Shown here: positions 53,701 to 64,000 of the stretch, piece after piece
How the letters are laid out: each line of letters begins with the position of its first letter
How positions within the stretch are numbered: position 1 is the stretch's first letter
Assembly: GCA_014871385.1 (NCBI GenBank)
Contig: CM026426.1
Location: 26,882,265 to 26,946,264 of the forward strand
Source of the DNA: Ceratodon purpureus
Taxonomy: Eukaryota > Streptophyta > Bryopsida > Pseudoditrichales > Ditrichaceae
Length of the DNA: 64,000 nt
Reading direction: 5' to 3'
The notes under the pieces: model-generated
The model's database searches: none
What the model was told of the DNA's origin: nothing
Seen by the model: only the letters and a program-made list of their open reading frames with translations
Position numbers and translations under genes: made by a program

Positions 53701-55032
53701 TCAAACCTTGTTAGCCTCGAACTCTTGGAGAGCTTGCTCGGCCGTGGCCCTCTCATCTTGGAGGTATGAGCTCTCCTCTACGCCCTGTGACTTCTGCCCC
53801 TGCCTCAAGGTCTCGTTTTGTGCTGTAAGAGTTTTGCATCTTGCTAAGTACTCTTGTCCTTGCTGTTCCAGGTGTGGGATGCGCTCCACAGCACTGGCTT
53901 TTTCCTTGGCGAGCGTGTCTACGTGGTCTTGCGTTGCCTTGATCTCCAGTTTGAAATTAGCAACTTGGTGACGCAAGTTGTCCAGGGTTTGATCCTTCTC
54001 TTCTATCTGCTGGCGGTACTCGCTGTGTGTGTTGTCGAGGACCCGTTGGGCCTAGTCTCGGGCGCTTTGGATAGCCTTGGTCACCTTGCGTTTGTAGCAT
54101 TCCTCCATGTCTTTTTGCTCCTCCTTCTCCTGTTCCGTTGTGCGAATCCATTCCAGCATCTCCCCCACGCATTGTGCAAGAGCAATGCTCTTGGTGTGAA
54201 ATCGTGTCGCACATGGCCCCTATGTCGTTGCTCTCAGCAATGCTGATGTTGTCCCTGTTGGCTTGGCAGGTTCCTCGCTTCGTGGACGCTTGCTTGGTCC
54301 TGGGAGGTTAGGGTCGCGTGCTGCAGCCGTGGCGAGCTCCTGCTGAATATCAAAGAAGGTCCCCATAAGAGGGCCCTTGCCATGCCTTCTATGGAATGCC
54401 AGGTAGTTCTGGATGTACGCTGTGAGGAATGGCCCAGTGGGGCTGTGGTAGTCGAGGTCCTTCCGATGTCCGAGCAGCTGGACGCGGAAGTTCTATTCTA
54501 CCAACATTCCCCAATTGATTTTCTCACCCTGGTCGGCCATGAGGAGTAGGGACAACTGTTCTGGCAGAATGCCATTACAGTTGTTCTGAAAATACACCTG
54601 ACTTAACACTCCACGCATACGTGAAAACCATGGGTCTGTCAAATGATCTACCAAGGCGAATACATCGTACATCTTGTCCTCCTTGAGCTGCAGGTTGCCG
54701 ACGTGGGCTGCTATGTCGGGCTGTGGATGTCGGCAGTCGCCGCTCCAAGCCGTGACTCCCAAGCCGTCCCAGCCAAAAAACTTGTGCAGGTAGCGCACGG
54801 AGAACTGCACCAACACTCCCTCCACCATCCCGGACGGGTAAAGTTTTGTCTCATCCCGAGTTCTCATGGATGCCATGAATTCGTTGCAGTGTTTGATGTT
54901 CACCTTTCCTTCTAGCACTGTCCAGTATTTGCCAAGTCCGACCTCGGTATGCCAAATAAGATCTGGCTTGCGCTTCCACTCTAAAATCATACCCGGGATA
55001 TAGAAGGGGGGGTATGGTTTCCTAGCCTTCAT
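53701..55032 (-). pseudogene. Broken gene of unknown family with coiled-coil C-terminus
   Basis: The minus strand from ATG 55032 reads a protein-like N-terminal part (YIPGMILEWKRK, YLHKFFGWDG, FALVDHLTDPWFSRM, GILPEQLSLLL). It is followed by further homologous-looking stretches and a strongly helical, coiled-coil region (LEIKATQDHVDTLAKEKASA, QNETLRQG). The reading is interrupted several times, so it is a relic. I do not recognise the family and cannot say whether it was a host gene or part of a mobile element; I found no transposase or polymerase motif in it. Confidence 0.45.
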
Positions 55033-55033
55033 G

Positions 55034-56841
55034 GTGACTAACCATGTGTGTGGTGGGTGTGAGAGCCAGGGTAAGAGAAGAGGAAGACGGGGCTGCAAGG
55101 AAACACAAGGAGAAGAGGCGTTGTGGGGGGTCGCGCGGACTGAGCGAGCGCGCAATGGCAGCAGTGGAGGAGGAAAACGAGGGAAACTTGAGAGAGGAAA
55201 GGGAAGGTGAAGTGACCCTTGGTGTGTTGATGATGATCCCTGGGGCCTTGGCGGCCGAGACTGGACTGATGGGGAAGGGCAGGGGCTGCCATGGTGGAGA
55301 TGATCTAGCCTACATCCTAGCGTAGATGGTGGCGGCATGGGCCTATTGATGCGGAAATCAGTAGGGCTTGGGTATGTCCCATCGTTGGGACATTCAAGTT
55401 GGCCTTGGCTAGCTGGAAGGCATACGCGGATGTCGCTCACATGAATTTCCACGGTGGGTGGAAGTACACTAGACGAATGTACTTTTTGAGTCACAGTACA
55501 ATATACATTGAAGGCATAAATTTGTACTTGCAATTACTTGTACTCAAAAGCTTTTTCCTTGATTTTTGTTTTGTTTTTCCAAATACTACATATGTAGAGA
55601 TCTCCTGTTCATTATTAAATCAGTTAGAAAAGCAAGTTAAGTGTGTTCAATTAGTACTATTGTGCAGTAGTACAAAAAAGTCACACAGTACTCGAATGTA
55701 AGAAAAGTACAAAAGTCTTCAACATCAAAAGCTCTAAATCTGTTTTTGTTTTTTGCAAAGGAGATAATAAGGAATAGCCTATTGGAATCTATCCCTGATT
55801 TTACAAGTACATAGTTAATTTGGTCTGTACATGGAAGTAAGTGCTGGTTTCAGTTGCAACGGAATACAAAGTGGAAAATTAAGATTTTTTGTAATCGGAG
55901 GCATGATTTCCGACGGCGGCACACATTTCTACAATGGCCTTCTCTCAAATAAAGAGAATTGTCATTTTTCCGTTACTTGACCCTCGACGTGTTCCTGCGT
56001 GCTACTTGTACAAAATGTACGCATGAGTATATGATGTACATGGTATTTGTCATAACTACTGCCTCGTTGTTTTCAACAGATCCTGTTTTCCTGGGCCGCC
56101 ATGCCATGAAGGCGCCGCCACCTCTTGATTTGTCCACGTCATCGTCTCTCTCGTTGGTTCCTCTCATCGCCCATGCAGCACACTGTTGCGTCTTTGCTGT
56201 AGCATGCTGTTGCTTGCGAATTGAAGATTATGCTTGGTGCTGTAGTTTAGCTTGTATGCTGTGGGATAACTCTTGTTCACGAGTTCAAGGGCGGTTTAGG
56301 GTTTCCTCTGTGAATAATGTCAAAGTCCACGCAGCGGCAAGTTGTTCTTATTCAGAAACTGATAACATCATACTTTACTACAGATGTGATCACTGAGTTC
56401 GGTTCTTCTTGCTGCCATTCACCTGTGAGGTTTCTGATTCGGGTTATGTTGAAGAAACACCAGTGTCAAAGCAAGGGAATCGTGACTTCTATCTAGGCAA
56501 GTGCAACAACGTAGATGAGTCTCCTAGGCGGTCTTTATTCATGAGTCCAGTTTCGTTATGTTATTCTGGAAGTAGCTTTGACAACACACCTTCTCTTTCT
56601 GAGGGAAGGCTTTCAGTAGGGTCTCCTACTGCTTCTTCCGAATCTGTTGCGTTCAAGAAGTGAAAAGATTGATATTCTACGGTGAGTTTTGGTTGCAGTC
56701 TCATGAAAGAGTAACTCTGTCTTTTTCTTCTATAAGCTTATCGTGCTTCCTGAACTCGTCGACCATGAATTCTCATTCAGTTTTTGATAACTAATGTGTG
56801 TTTCTTGTTTTCTACGTCTATTATTTTCCTAGGTTCCAGCG
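55034..56841. other. Region upstream of the D-D-E-like gene
   Basis: AT-rich; the tetramer GTAC is conspicuous around 55460-55720. The open stretch 56409-56663 (Ser-rich, with SPRRSLFMSPVSL) could be a 5' exon of the next gene but has no clean donor. Nothing firmer is seen. Confidence 0.4.
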
Positions 56842-59800
56842 ATGGGTAACACTGCTAAGAGGCAACGCTTGCGACAGGGTATCAGCCGCCCAGGTCCAGC
56901 AGCGAGGCTTGCTGAAGCTCGCTTGCAGGAGGACTTACGGGCAGTAGTTACAGAGAGGGCGAGAGAACGGAAGGCCCTTCAGAGAGCACGAGATAGACAA
57001 AGACACGAGGAAACATTGGTGTTAGCTTCTGTGCCGCCGGATCATGAAGTCGAAGATGCTCTAACTGCGCGGGAGGGGGGAAGCACAATAAAGTGGACCA
57101 AAAAAGTGCTTATCTTTTCACCAATTTCAGCCCCTTCCGTAAACACTAGGGAAAGTGGGATCTACGTTATGTCGATGCAAGATTAAGTTTGGAATACCGA
57201 AAATAGACTTGATGGACTTCAACGTCCCAAAGTGGCGGGAGAAGACATGGAGTTTAACATGGAAAACGGAGATGTCGAACTCAAACAAAGTGAACTGACT
57301 CGTTTCGAAAAGTGAACAGAACGGTTTAGGGTTTTGTCCGATATCACTTTTAATTTCGCTAGGCACCCCGCTTTTGAAATAGGGTTATATAAATGTACCT
57401 GTTTCAGTACTTTGGAACCTCGGATGGACTAAAAGTGTCGTTCCGACGTTTTCAGGACAGTGTTTTCGACGAAACTTTTGGGGCGTTTTTTTTCACCGAA
57501 CATTGTTTTTCAAATTGAAAAAAACATCCTCTAAAGACAATAGATGGCTCCAAATGAAGAAATTAAGACTTTGGAAAAGTTCATTTTCATGAATTAGAAC
57601 TAGTGGTCAAATTAAGTTTCAATTGAAGATGTTCTTTTTATGAAGATGTATAAAAGATACCTTATGACACCCTAAAAAGTGACTAAAATGCTCAAAAACT
57701 ACACCAAAATGCTCAAAATCAGCTTTGAGCATTAAAAAACAGCACACTTCATATTCACTTGTTGGTGGTCACATTTTGCACTTTGTGGTCCACTTTATTG
57801 TGCTCTCCCCCGGGAGTTGAACCGAATCTCCCTTCGCATAGCACAATACATAGTCGAAGAGTTGAGAAGTTGTCCCGGTCCATCTAGTAAGAGAGATGTT
57901 ATGGAGAGGGTCATGCGTCATAACACTATTTCCCCTTTGCTACCTGTTTACTATGCTCGGCCACAGGAAGCAAAAGTTATTCATTCTTTCATTGAGAACT
58001 TCAAGAACGAGTTACAGTTAATGAAGCAGGCTAACTCTAACGAGCTGTTGGCAAGGAAGAGTGCCTTGTTAGATGCCGCAGTTAGCCAGGGGATCGAAGG
58101 AGTGAGGCCGTTGTCACGTGTTTTGGTTACGACACAGAAGAGCATCAATATTGCGTTGAACAGAAGGGTTTACGCCGCCGACAGTCAAGACACGGTTTGC
58201 AGTATTCGCTTAAATCGGAAGAAGAGAGCAGGGCTATCTGAGTATATCAAACAATGCATTCATGCATGGTGGAATGGTCAAACAAAAGTATCACCGAACA
58301 AGAAGGACATCGTCAAGCACAGAGTAGGTCGAAAAGACTGGGCCGAGCCTCATCCAACACATTACTTGTGCGAGCCTCAGGTGAGTTGTAACTTATTTAT
58401 ATATTGAGTTTGTGTAATATGATGAGTCCGAATACTTAGTCTTCACACTTTCGGTATCTCACTGGACAAAAAAGATATCTAAAGATTCTAGAGAAGTCGA
58501 GAACAGTTACTTTGTAGTTTTTGTACAGCATGTTTTGCCTAGGCTGCATTCCATGGTACATAATTTGGATCAAAACATTGCAAGACAAATTACTATATAT
58601 AGTCAATTTCGGGTGAGTACTCTTTGTAATGTTAACTTCTATCAGGGTCCTGTTGGAGTGAAGTATAAATTGTACTGGTTCTGTAATTTGGAGGCAATAT
58701 ATGATATAGTACTTCTGAGGACTACAGATTAGAAGTGGAGAAGTGGTACCATGCGTACTTTACGTTCATAGTAAGTCTTAGATGTGCGTCGTGATGTACT
58801 TTTTGACTTGGGACTTCCACTAGTTGCGATGTAGCAGTACAAATGTCCATAAGGTGGTTCTTCATTGTACTTATTGTACGAGTAGAATTTCACTTTGGTA
58901 CACAGTTTACTTGTTTCTATTTTTTTAGCTACTTTTGAAAACTTATCAATAACTTAGAATATAGTTCAGTACTTGGAGTCATGTTGATACGTGGCGTTGC
59001 GATGTATTGTACTTTCTTAGTATACAATTTATACTTACGTAATTGTCAGAAGTACTGAGGAGTACCCATTGTGATTTATTGTGAACTTTTTTGTAGAGTA
59101 AGGGTGTTAGTTTTCTACAATTAGTACATTGTGTTGTATGTTTTGTAAGAGGTTCTGAAATGAGGGTCCTAAATTGTACCTGATGTATACTTGTGCGTGA
59201 TTGGCAGACCTCGTTCTTCTTGTGCTTCGAAGAGGTCCATCCAGAATGTACTGTGCGGCAAAGGGCTTTTGAGAGGTTGAAGCCTTGGTGGGTGCGAAAA
59301 CTGAAGGAGAGGAATACCTGTTGTTGCATATACCACGTGGAGATGGACATGATGAAGGCTGGATTGAGCAACCTCAGAGACAAAGTCAGGGGGCTCCATG
59401 TGCATACCACCTGTGATTGTGCGTGTATAGTGTGCACAGGCAGTAAGGAAGGGACTTGTTGTGCACATGAGAATACTTTCAAACGAATAACTCTGATGTG
59501 GGAATCATGTGTTTGTGCAAAGGGAGAATTTGATGTGTGGCACAGACTTGAATGTCTCATGGGCAACTGTTCTAGTTGTGGTTTCCAGCTCTTTCCTATT
59601 TGTCCGCATGAGTTGTCTCGTTCTAACACCTTTCTTGTTAGATGGAAATGTTTGGAGTACTACCAGGTGGGAGTGGATGCTCATTCTGGAAGAGTGAAGA
59701 AACGGCTTAGGGAGGCTTTCAGAGAAACAGCTGCTAACGAATTCCTATCTTATATGGAGAAAAAACAGTGACCACCTTTATCACGCACAACTTCAAGGCG

Positions 59801-61117
59801 CGATGGCAAGATGAGCAATGCCAATTGATGATGAAGAACGTTCCGGAGGGAGTGGTTGTGTCACATATTGACTATGCAGAGAACTACACTTTTGCCATCC
59901 AAAACGAGGTCCAGAGCTTGTACTACTTCAGTACTAGTGTGACCATCCTGGTGCACATTACGATGTGGAAAGAAGGAGAGCAGACCATGAAGCAGACTCA
60001 CTTCTACATATCTGATGATAAGGCTCACGATTCAGCTTTTGTTCAACATTGTCTGACGTTGCATTGGGATTGGCTGGGTGATTCAGGGTTGACACCGGAG
60101 GAACATTGGGTCTACAGTGATGGGTGCAGTTCCCAATTTAAGTGCGCAACAGCGATGTACTTTGTTGCACGCTACCCAGCGCTCACGGGGGGCTGCAAGA
60201 TGCGGTGGAACTACTTCGAGTCGGCTCATGGAAAAGGAGAATGGGATGGGGCTGGTGCTGTGGTGAAGAGGGCGCTGGCTGCTGAGCAGATCCAGAATCC
60301 ACTCAGGCCCTTACAGAATGCCGCTCAAGTGGTGGCGTTCCTGGAGGAAAAATACACAGAGCGTGTTGCCAGCTCATATGCTCATGCTAGAACTTCCCCT
60401 CTTTCACGTGTATTTTGGTTGATAGGAAATACAGAGGTGGATCATACTGATAAGAGTATCAAGTGTAACACTTTGCCGGGCTCAAAGAGTCTATATTCTA
60501 TTATGGGCTTTTCTATGTCTGATCCTACTATGCTTAGAACTCGGGAGTTGTCATGCTTCTGTGTCCCGTGTATTGATGGTGATTGGACTGAGTGTGAGAA
60601 CCTGTCGCAGGTGCAGGAGTGGACTGTACAGAGGCTCTGTCCGATGAGTGCAGGGGCCGTAGCACAGCAAATTGAAGAAGTTGACGACGAGGCTAACTGG
60701 GTGTATGACGGCATTTCAGAGGAGGTCGGTGATTTGGTGGACATCGGCGACAATTTCATGATTCCAGCAGAAGAAGAGAACGAAGACGGGGTGGAATTCT
60801 ACATTCTTCAGTGTGAAGCAAAGAAGTTTGTGTTAGCAGAGCCTATGACTTGCCCTTGGGGGGGGATATTTAGGGCTGGAGACGTTGTGATCAGAGCAAA
60901 GTATTACAAGAAGTATGGACGTGGTGAGAAGACATATGTACTCTGTGACAAAGCAGTTGATGCACATGTCGATGCCCATCTGGTTAGAGCTTGTAAATTC
61001 CCTATGGTTCTAGCTCCTCACAGGGTTAAAGGTACTCCTGTATACACAATGTCCAGTGAAACGCAAAGGATATGTGAAGATGCCTTGCGAGAGTGGTGGG
61101 CGTTCAATGAAGATTAA
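56842..61117 (+). CDS. Large protein with D-D-E-like core; frame disrupted by an insertion and a frameshift
   Basis: Coding pieces: 56842-57075 (basic helical N-terminus), 57817-58380, then after an 827-bp phase-0 intron 59208-61117. The first two are one exon split by a 735-bp element. Cys-rich blocks follow (ERNTCCCIYH, CDCACIVCTG). The core has SHIDYAENY, EVQSLYY, YSDGCSSQFK and the FESAHGKGEWDGAGAVVKR motif. From memory, this arrangement occurs in a large uncharacterised protein family common in animals (xDFAENY, HGKGxxDGxGxxxKR). The D...D...E/D spacing suggests an RNase-H-like fold, perhaps transposase-derived; that is inference. A frame change lies in a run of six A at 59759-59765. It could be a real frameshift, slippage or a sequencing error. 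Confidence 0.65.
57076..57810. mobile_element. 735-bp non-autonomous inverted-repeat element inside a coding exon
   Basis: The left end reads GGGGGAAGCACAATAAAG then TGGACC; the right end is the inverse complement with one extra G in the first part. The similarity extends for about 35 bases (to CACAAAGTGC). CGGGAG (57070-57075) is repeated at 57811-57816. Removing one copy and the element restores the flanking frame (ALTARE|LNRISLR). No open frame inside. The superfamily is unsure; the 6-bp duplication with GGGG ends does not settle it. Confidence 0.8.
58381..59207 (+). other. Intron of the D-D-E-like gene
   Basis: GTGAGT donor and TTGGCAG acceptor, phase 0 on both sides. AT-rich; the open stretch 58535-58732 inside is not conserved-looking. 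Confidence 0.6.
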
Positions 61118-62050
61118 GTACAAGTTGGCCCCCTATGTACACTGATTTCAGGATTGTTTCTCATTTGACGTTGGTTTTAGTAGTATTGGTCCCGTGATGA
61201 TACAAGTCAAACAAATGCTTGGGTATTTGTCTGACTCAAAGTGAGCTCCAGAGATATCCCGCTATCCAAAAGCTCCCCCTTTTTTTGCTTCAGTCATCTA
61301 TTGTCTGGCATAGTAGTCTGTGATTAAGAGAACCTGCAATCCCTTTCTTTTTTTTATTCTTTATAACCTTCTTTTTATAATTTCATTTTGTACCTTCTAA
61401 TGTCACTCTCTTTTGCGTCTCTGCCTCTTCACTGTAGTATCACCCATCCATATTTCTTTTTTCATTTCGAGTCAGGCTGGACGATCATGGTTCTACATTT
61501 TGCTGGATATTAGGTACTGTAGTTTTTTTCCTTTTTGTTTTGGGCCTTCTACAGGGAGCACTGGATAGTGGTATCTCAAGAGCTCATGTCTGAGGATAGC
61601 TACTCAGACTACTCAAATAGTAGCATTGAAACATAGAACTAAGACTACTCAAACAGTGCCATCGAAACATTCATTCTAAGAATTAACAAGTGAGTTTATA
61701 AACTCAACTTCAAGCTTCCACATCCAGATTTTGAATGGTTGTATATTTATCCGAGTTGTTCTATGTTTGCTACACAATAGTTGAAGTTCCAAGAGTCAAA
61801 AAAATCCTTGCCTATGGCCAACTTCTACATGCCTCGAGCTCCCAAAAATGTACAAAGAGTATGTTCTGAATAGACACGGTACTATAAACAGTACATGGGC
61901 TGAACCATTCTTCAAAATCTTTGCATTTTGCTTGTTTGTACATGTAGTATATCAAAAATGTACAAATAGTATGTTGTAGATTTATATACGGTAGTACAAA
62001 CAGAACATGGGCTGAAATATTGTTCAGAATAGCACAACACAGATGTGAAG
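61118..62050. other. Intergenic region
   Basis: AT- and T-rich, between the D-D-E-like gene and the SET gene, which converge. A segment with AAAATGTACAAA-AGTATGTT occurs twice (about 61847 and 61954). No gene seen. Confidence 0.5.
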
Positions 62051-63114
62051 TCATCTTCTCCTAGGTGCTTTCCTGGTTGACCTTCGGATGGCAAGTGGTA
62101 AGGCATTGTCTCTACACATTTTACTCTTACACTTACAAGAAAACTGAGGTAGGTCCGGATCATCATTGTTAAAATTAGTGCCATAGTCCCAAGTTAGTTC
62201 CTCCCCAGGCCGTATGATACGATTTGCAAAAAATGCTACATGATAGAAGCGGCGATCCACACTCTCTATCGAGACAGGTACATCCACTAGGTTAGAATCT
62301 TCACACCTGTAATGAGAGAGGCCCACCGTCAGGTCAGATTGAAAACGTGAGGACAAAGACCGCTGAGTATATAGAATATGGTCGCAAGTTCTAACCTGTG
62401 GTTCAAAAACCTGGCCACATTTCCAAACCGAGAAGAGTCCAAGCATAGTGCACTGTGGTCGTCCAGTTTCCGCTCAGTGGCCCAGTCAGCATCAAGTTGC
62501 AAGCTATAGGACTGACCCCCAACTACCTCCAAGTTCCTAACCATTTGCTCAGCATTTGTTAAAATCTCTCCCGTCAACTCAAAAACAAACGCACCTCTAG
62601 GAATTAGCTCAGTCGTCCGAATCCCCCACCCCGTATGGGCTGTAGGAGAAACCTCTACTTGATACTTCATCCCCTGCTGGACAACACGATTGCCACAATC
62701 ACGATGACACCTACACTTGACATTGCACTCCTTAACAAAAAGACGACCTACATGACCCCGGCACACTGAATCTCCATTAAAACAGCGTGCACCCTTCTTA
62801 CAGTAATGTGCATCTTCTTCGTTGCGTGGCTCCAGGTACGCGTCCTCCAATTGGCCTCCTTCACTATATGCAACGCCTCCCCGTGGACTAGATTGGCATG
62901 CACAAGTACCATTCGCCCCCAAGCATTCCGGGGAACATATACAGAAGTCCCCGGGGCGGAGGCTTTGAAGGGTGGTAGGCACGACTGCTTGGTCAAAGAC
63001 CACACTCGTATTCATATATTGAAAGTATGTCATAGCAATTTCAGACTGACCGACAAGGACAGGAATCCTCTCTCGCCCCTTAGATAGGTCTGCTGCATCA
63101 TACCAAGCTTCAGC
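62051..63114 (-). CDS. SUVR4-type histone lysine methyltransferase (SET domain), 3' exons
   Basis: Two exons: 62396-63114 and 62051-62306, joined by a GT-AG intron that splits the conserved FLNHRCEDSNLVDV motif. In order: an LSKGRERIP lead typical of plant SUVR proteins; a Cys-rich pre-SET region (CICSPEC, CACQSS, ECNVKCRCHRDCGNRVVQQG); the SET domain with AHTGWGIRT (cofactor loop), a FELTGEIL strand, NVARFLNH, AFFANRIIRPGEELTWDYG (catalytic Tyr); and a post-SET CKCKSKMC zinc site. All key residues are present. It should methylate histone H3, probably H3K9, in chromatin; in plants SUVR4 acts in transposon silencing. Upstream exons (WIYLD domain if present) are not resolved. Likely a host gene. 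Confidence 0.88.
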
Positions 63115-63438
63115 CTGGTTGAATCACATCCCAACAGACCACCTTCCCCTCGTCATTCTCTTAAAAATAGAAAAGATAGGTTCTAGGACTGCAGGGGAAA
63201 ACTACGAAAAGTACAAATGCAAAGGAAAAAAAAATGGGCCGCAAATAGCACAACCGCATGGGGAAAAAAATAGACAAGCTTTGAACCTTCCCTGTTAGGA
63301 AGACCTCAGTGATGAGGTAAGATACATTAATATACCTGCAAATCCATTCTATGCAAGCATTCTACCGCAGCTCAATAGATCAAAAAACAAAAAAATTAAA
63401 CACTACAAGCAATCCTACTGATTGCTGAAGCCTGTATT
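63115..63438. other. Intron or spacer upstream of the SET exons
   Basis: AT-rich. It is bounded on the minus strand by a CAACCAG acceptor at about 63115. No coding content is seen. Confidence 0.4.
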
Positions 63439-63999
63439 CTATGTGGCAACACCTCTCCGCCGTTTCTGTGAGGCTGCGCCACCTACCTTGCCGCCCTTAA
63501 CCTTCTCATTCTTTTTCCCCTTTGCCCTGGTCTTCTCAGCAGACTCCTCTGCTGCTTGCTCTGCCTCCTTGGCGGTGCGTGCCCTGGTCCGCACATTGAC
63601 TTTAGGGACAGCAGCGGGACTCCCACTCACTCCGGCAATCCCGGCCAGCTCCTTGTATGTGGTCCTGTCGGCTGAGTACAGATTCTCAGGTGCAGTCTGA
63701 TGTCCCGGCCCAACATCATCCTCCACATTCGGCCCCTTCATCCTCTTTGCTCTTAGCTTGAAAGGAGACCCGGGCGATACTGACTTCGACACCTGGGCTC
63801 CTTCTTCCTCCGGTGCTCCCAACGACAAGTCCTCCAGAAGATCCGCTTCATCCACCGCGGCTGCCTCCCCACCGCGGCTGCCTCCCTCCTCTACAAGCAA
63901 CGTTGCACCTCCCTGCTCCTTTGCTGCCGGCTCCTTCTGCTTTGCTGCCGGCTCCTTCTCCTTTGATGCACCCTCGGCCTTCCTTCTTGGTATCGCCAT
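63439..63999 (-). CDS. Lys/Ala/Glu-rich ORF, possibly N-terminal exon region of the SET gene or a separate gene
   Basis: Open from an ATG at the window edge for 186 codons to a stop at 63439. It has repeated EPAAKQKEPAAKEQ-type segments, an acidic middle (DEADLLEDLSLGAPEEEG) and a basic end (KGKKNEKVKGG, SQKRRRGVAT). Low complexity, probably disordered and nuclear by charge. It is in the same direction as the SET gene, 325 bases upstream of its first visible exon. Whether it is spliced to it cannot be told; it ends in its own stop. No known domain. Confidence 0.4.
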   Translation of the reverse strand: MAIPRRKAEGASKEKEPAAKQKEPAAKEQGGATLLVEEGGSRGGEAAAVDEADLLEDLSLGAPEEEGAQVSKSVSPGSPFKLRAKRMKGPNVEDDVGPGHQTAPENLYSADRTTYKELAGIAGVSGSPAAVPKVNVRTRARTAKEAEQAAEESAEKTRAKGKKNEKVKGGKVGGAASQKRRRGVAT

Positions 64000-64000
64000 G

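Noticed and set aside
14200-54500. Reassigned genetic code with UAG as glutamine, as in some ulvophyte algae
   Set aside because: TAG and TAA also act as natural ends of open genes here (52589, 28957, 40312, 61117) in sensible positions, and the in-frame TAG codons lie in elements that also carry frameshifts. C-to-T decay explains them better.
53701-55533. Calling the broken minus-strand gene a gag-like or other known mobile-element gene
   Set aside because: Only coiled-coil and generic features are visible; no diagnostic motif supports a family.
63409-63419. CACTACAAGC as a CACTA left end
   Set aside because: No inverse partner in the window, and the match stops after nine bases.

Overview
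The window looks like a repeat-rich nuclear region of a green-lineage eukaryote. Introns have GT-AG borders, a SUVR4-type SET-domain methyltransferase sits near the right edge, and two CACTA (En/Spm) transposons carry plant-type Tnp2 proteins. A streptophyte alga such as a charophyte would fit, but I cannot prove the species. Nearly everything recognisable is transposon-derived. I saw no reverse transcriptase, integrase, capsid gene, rRNA or tRNA.

Layout. 1-9.9 kb: CACTA element 1, with a four-exon tnp2-like transposase (2668-6391) and a six-exon second gene (7750-9908) whose introns are all phase 1. 11.2-34.2 kb: the transposase of CACTA element 2, split by two nested insertions. These are a 1,304-bp non-autonomous CACTA element (11621-12924, TSD AGA) and a 16.8-kb hAT-type element (hAT-A, 15750-32521) inside a tnp2 exon. 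34.2-39.5 kb: decayed hypothetical exons. 39.5-53.2 kb: a second large element (hAT-B), bounded by the 8-bp repeat CGCTAGGT. 53.7-55.5 kb: a broken gene of unknown origin. 56.8-61.1 kb: a gene for a protein with a D-D-E-like core, interrupted by a 735-bp inverted-repeat element. 62.0-63.1 kb: the SUVR4-like gene. 63.4-64.0 kb: a Lys/Ala-rich ORF.

The notable system is the pair hAT-A and hAT-B. They are diverged relatives with the same unusual cargo: a BED/hAT transposase with a very long acidic/basic C-terminal tail, a protein with a shared unnamed N-terminal domain followed by a RING-like finger, and a protein-kinase-like protein. hAT-A also has a second protein with the shared N-terminal domain and a disordered tail. 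hAT-B instead has a small helical protein. Each gene is preceded by a dense GC-rich array of a short motif: GGCCGTC/GACGGCC in A, CGCGCCCG in B. A TATA box follows, usually in the centre of an inverted repeat, and then a leader with a run of G. Both elements also hold a central AT- or T-rich segment between two GC arrays. hAT-A is older, with in-frame TAG codons and frame breaks. hAT-B keeps open RING-like and kinase-like genes.

My working view, which is inference, is that these are large multigene hAT transposons whose accessory proteins act on element-specific arrays or on the host ubiquitin, kinase or silencing machinery, as VANC does for VANDAL elements.
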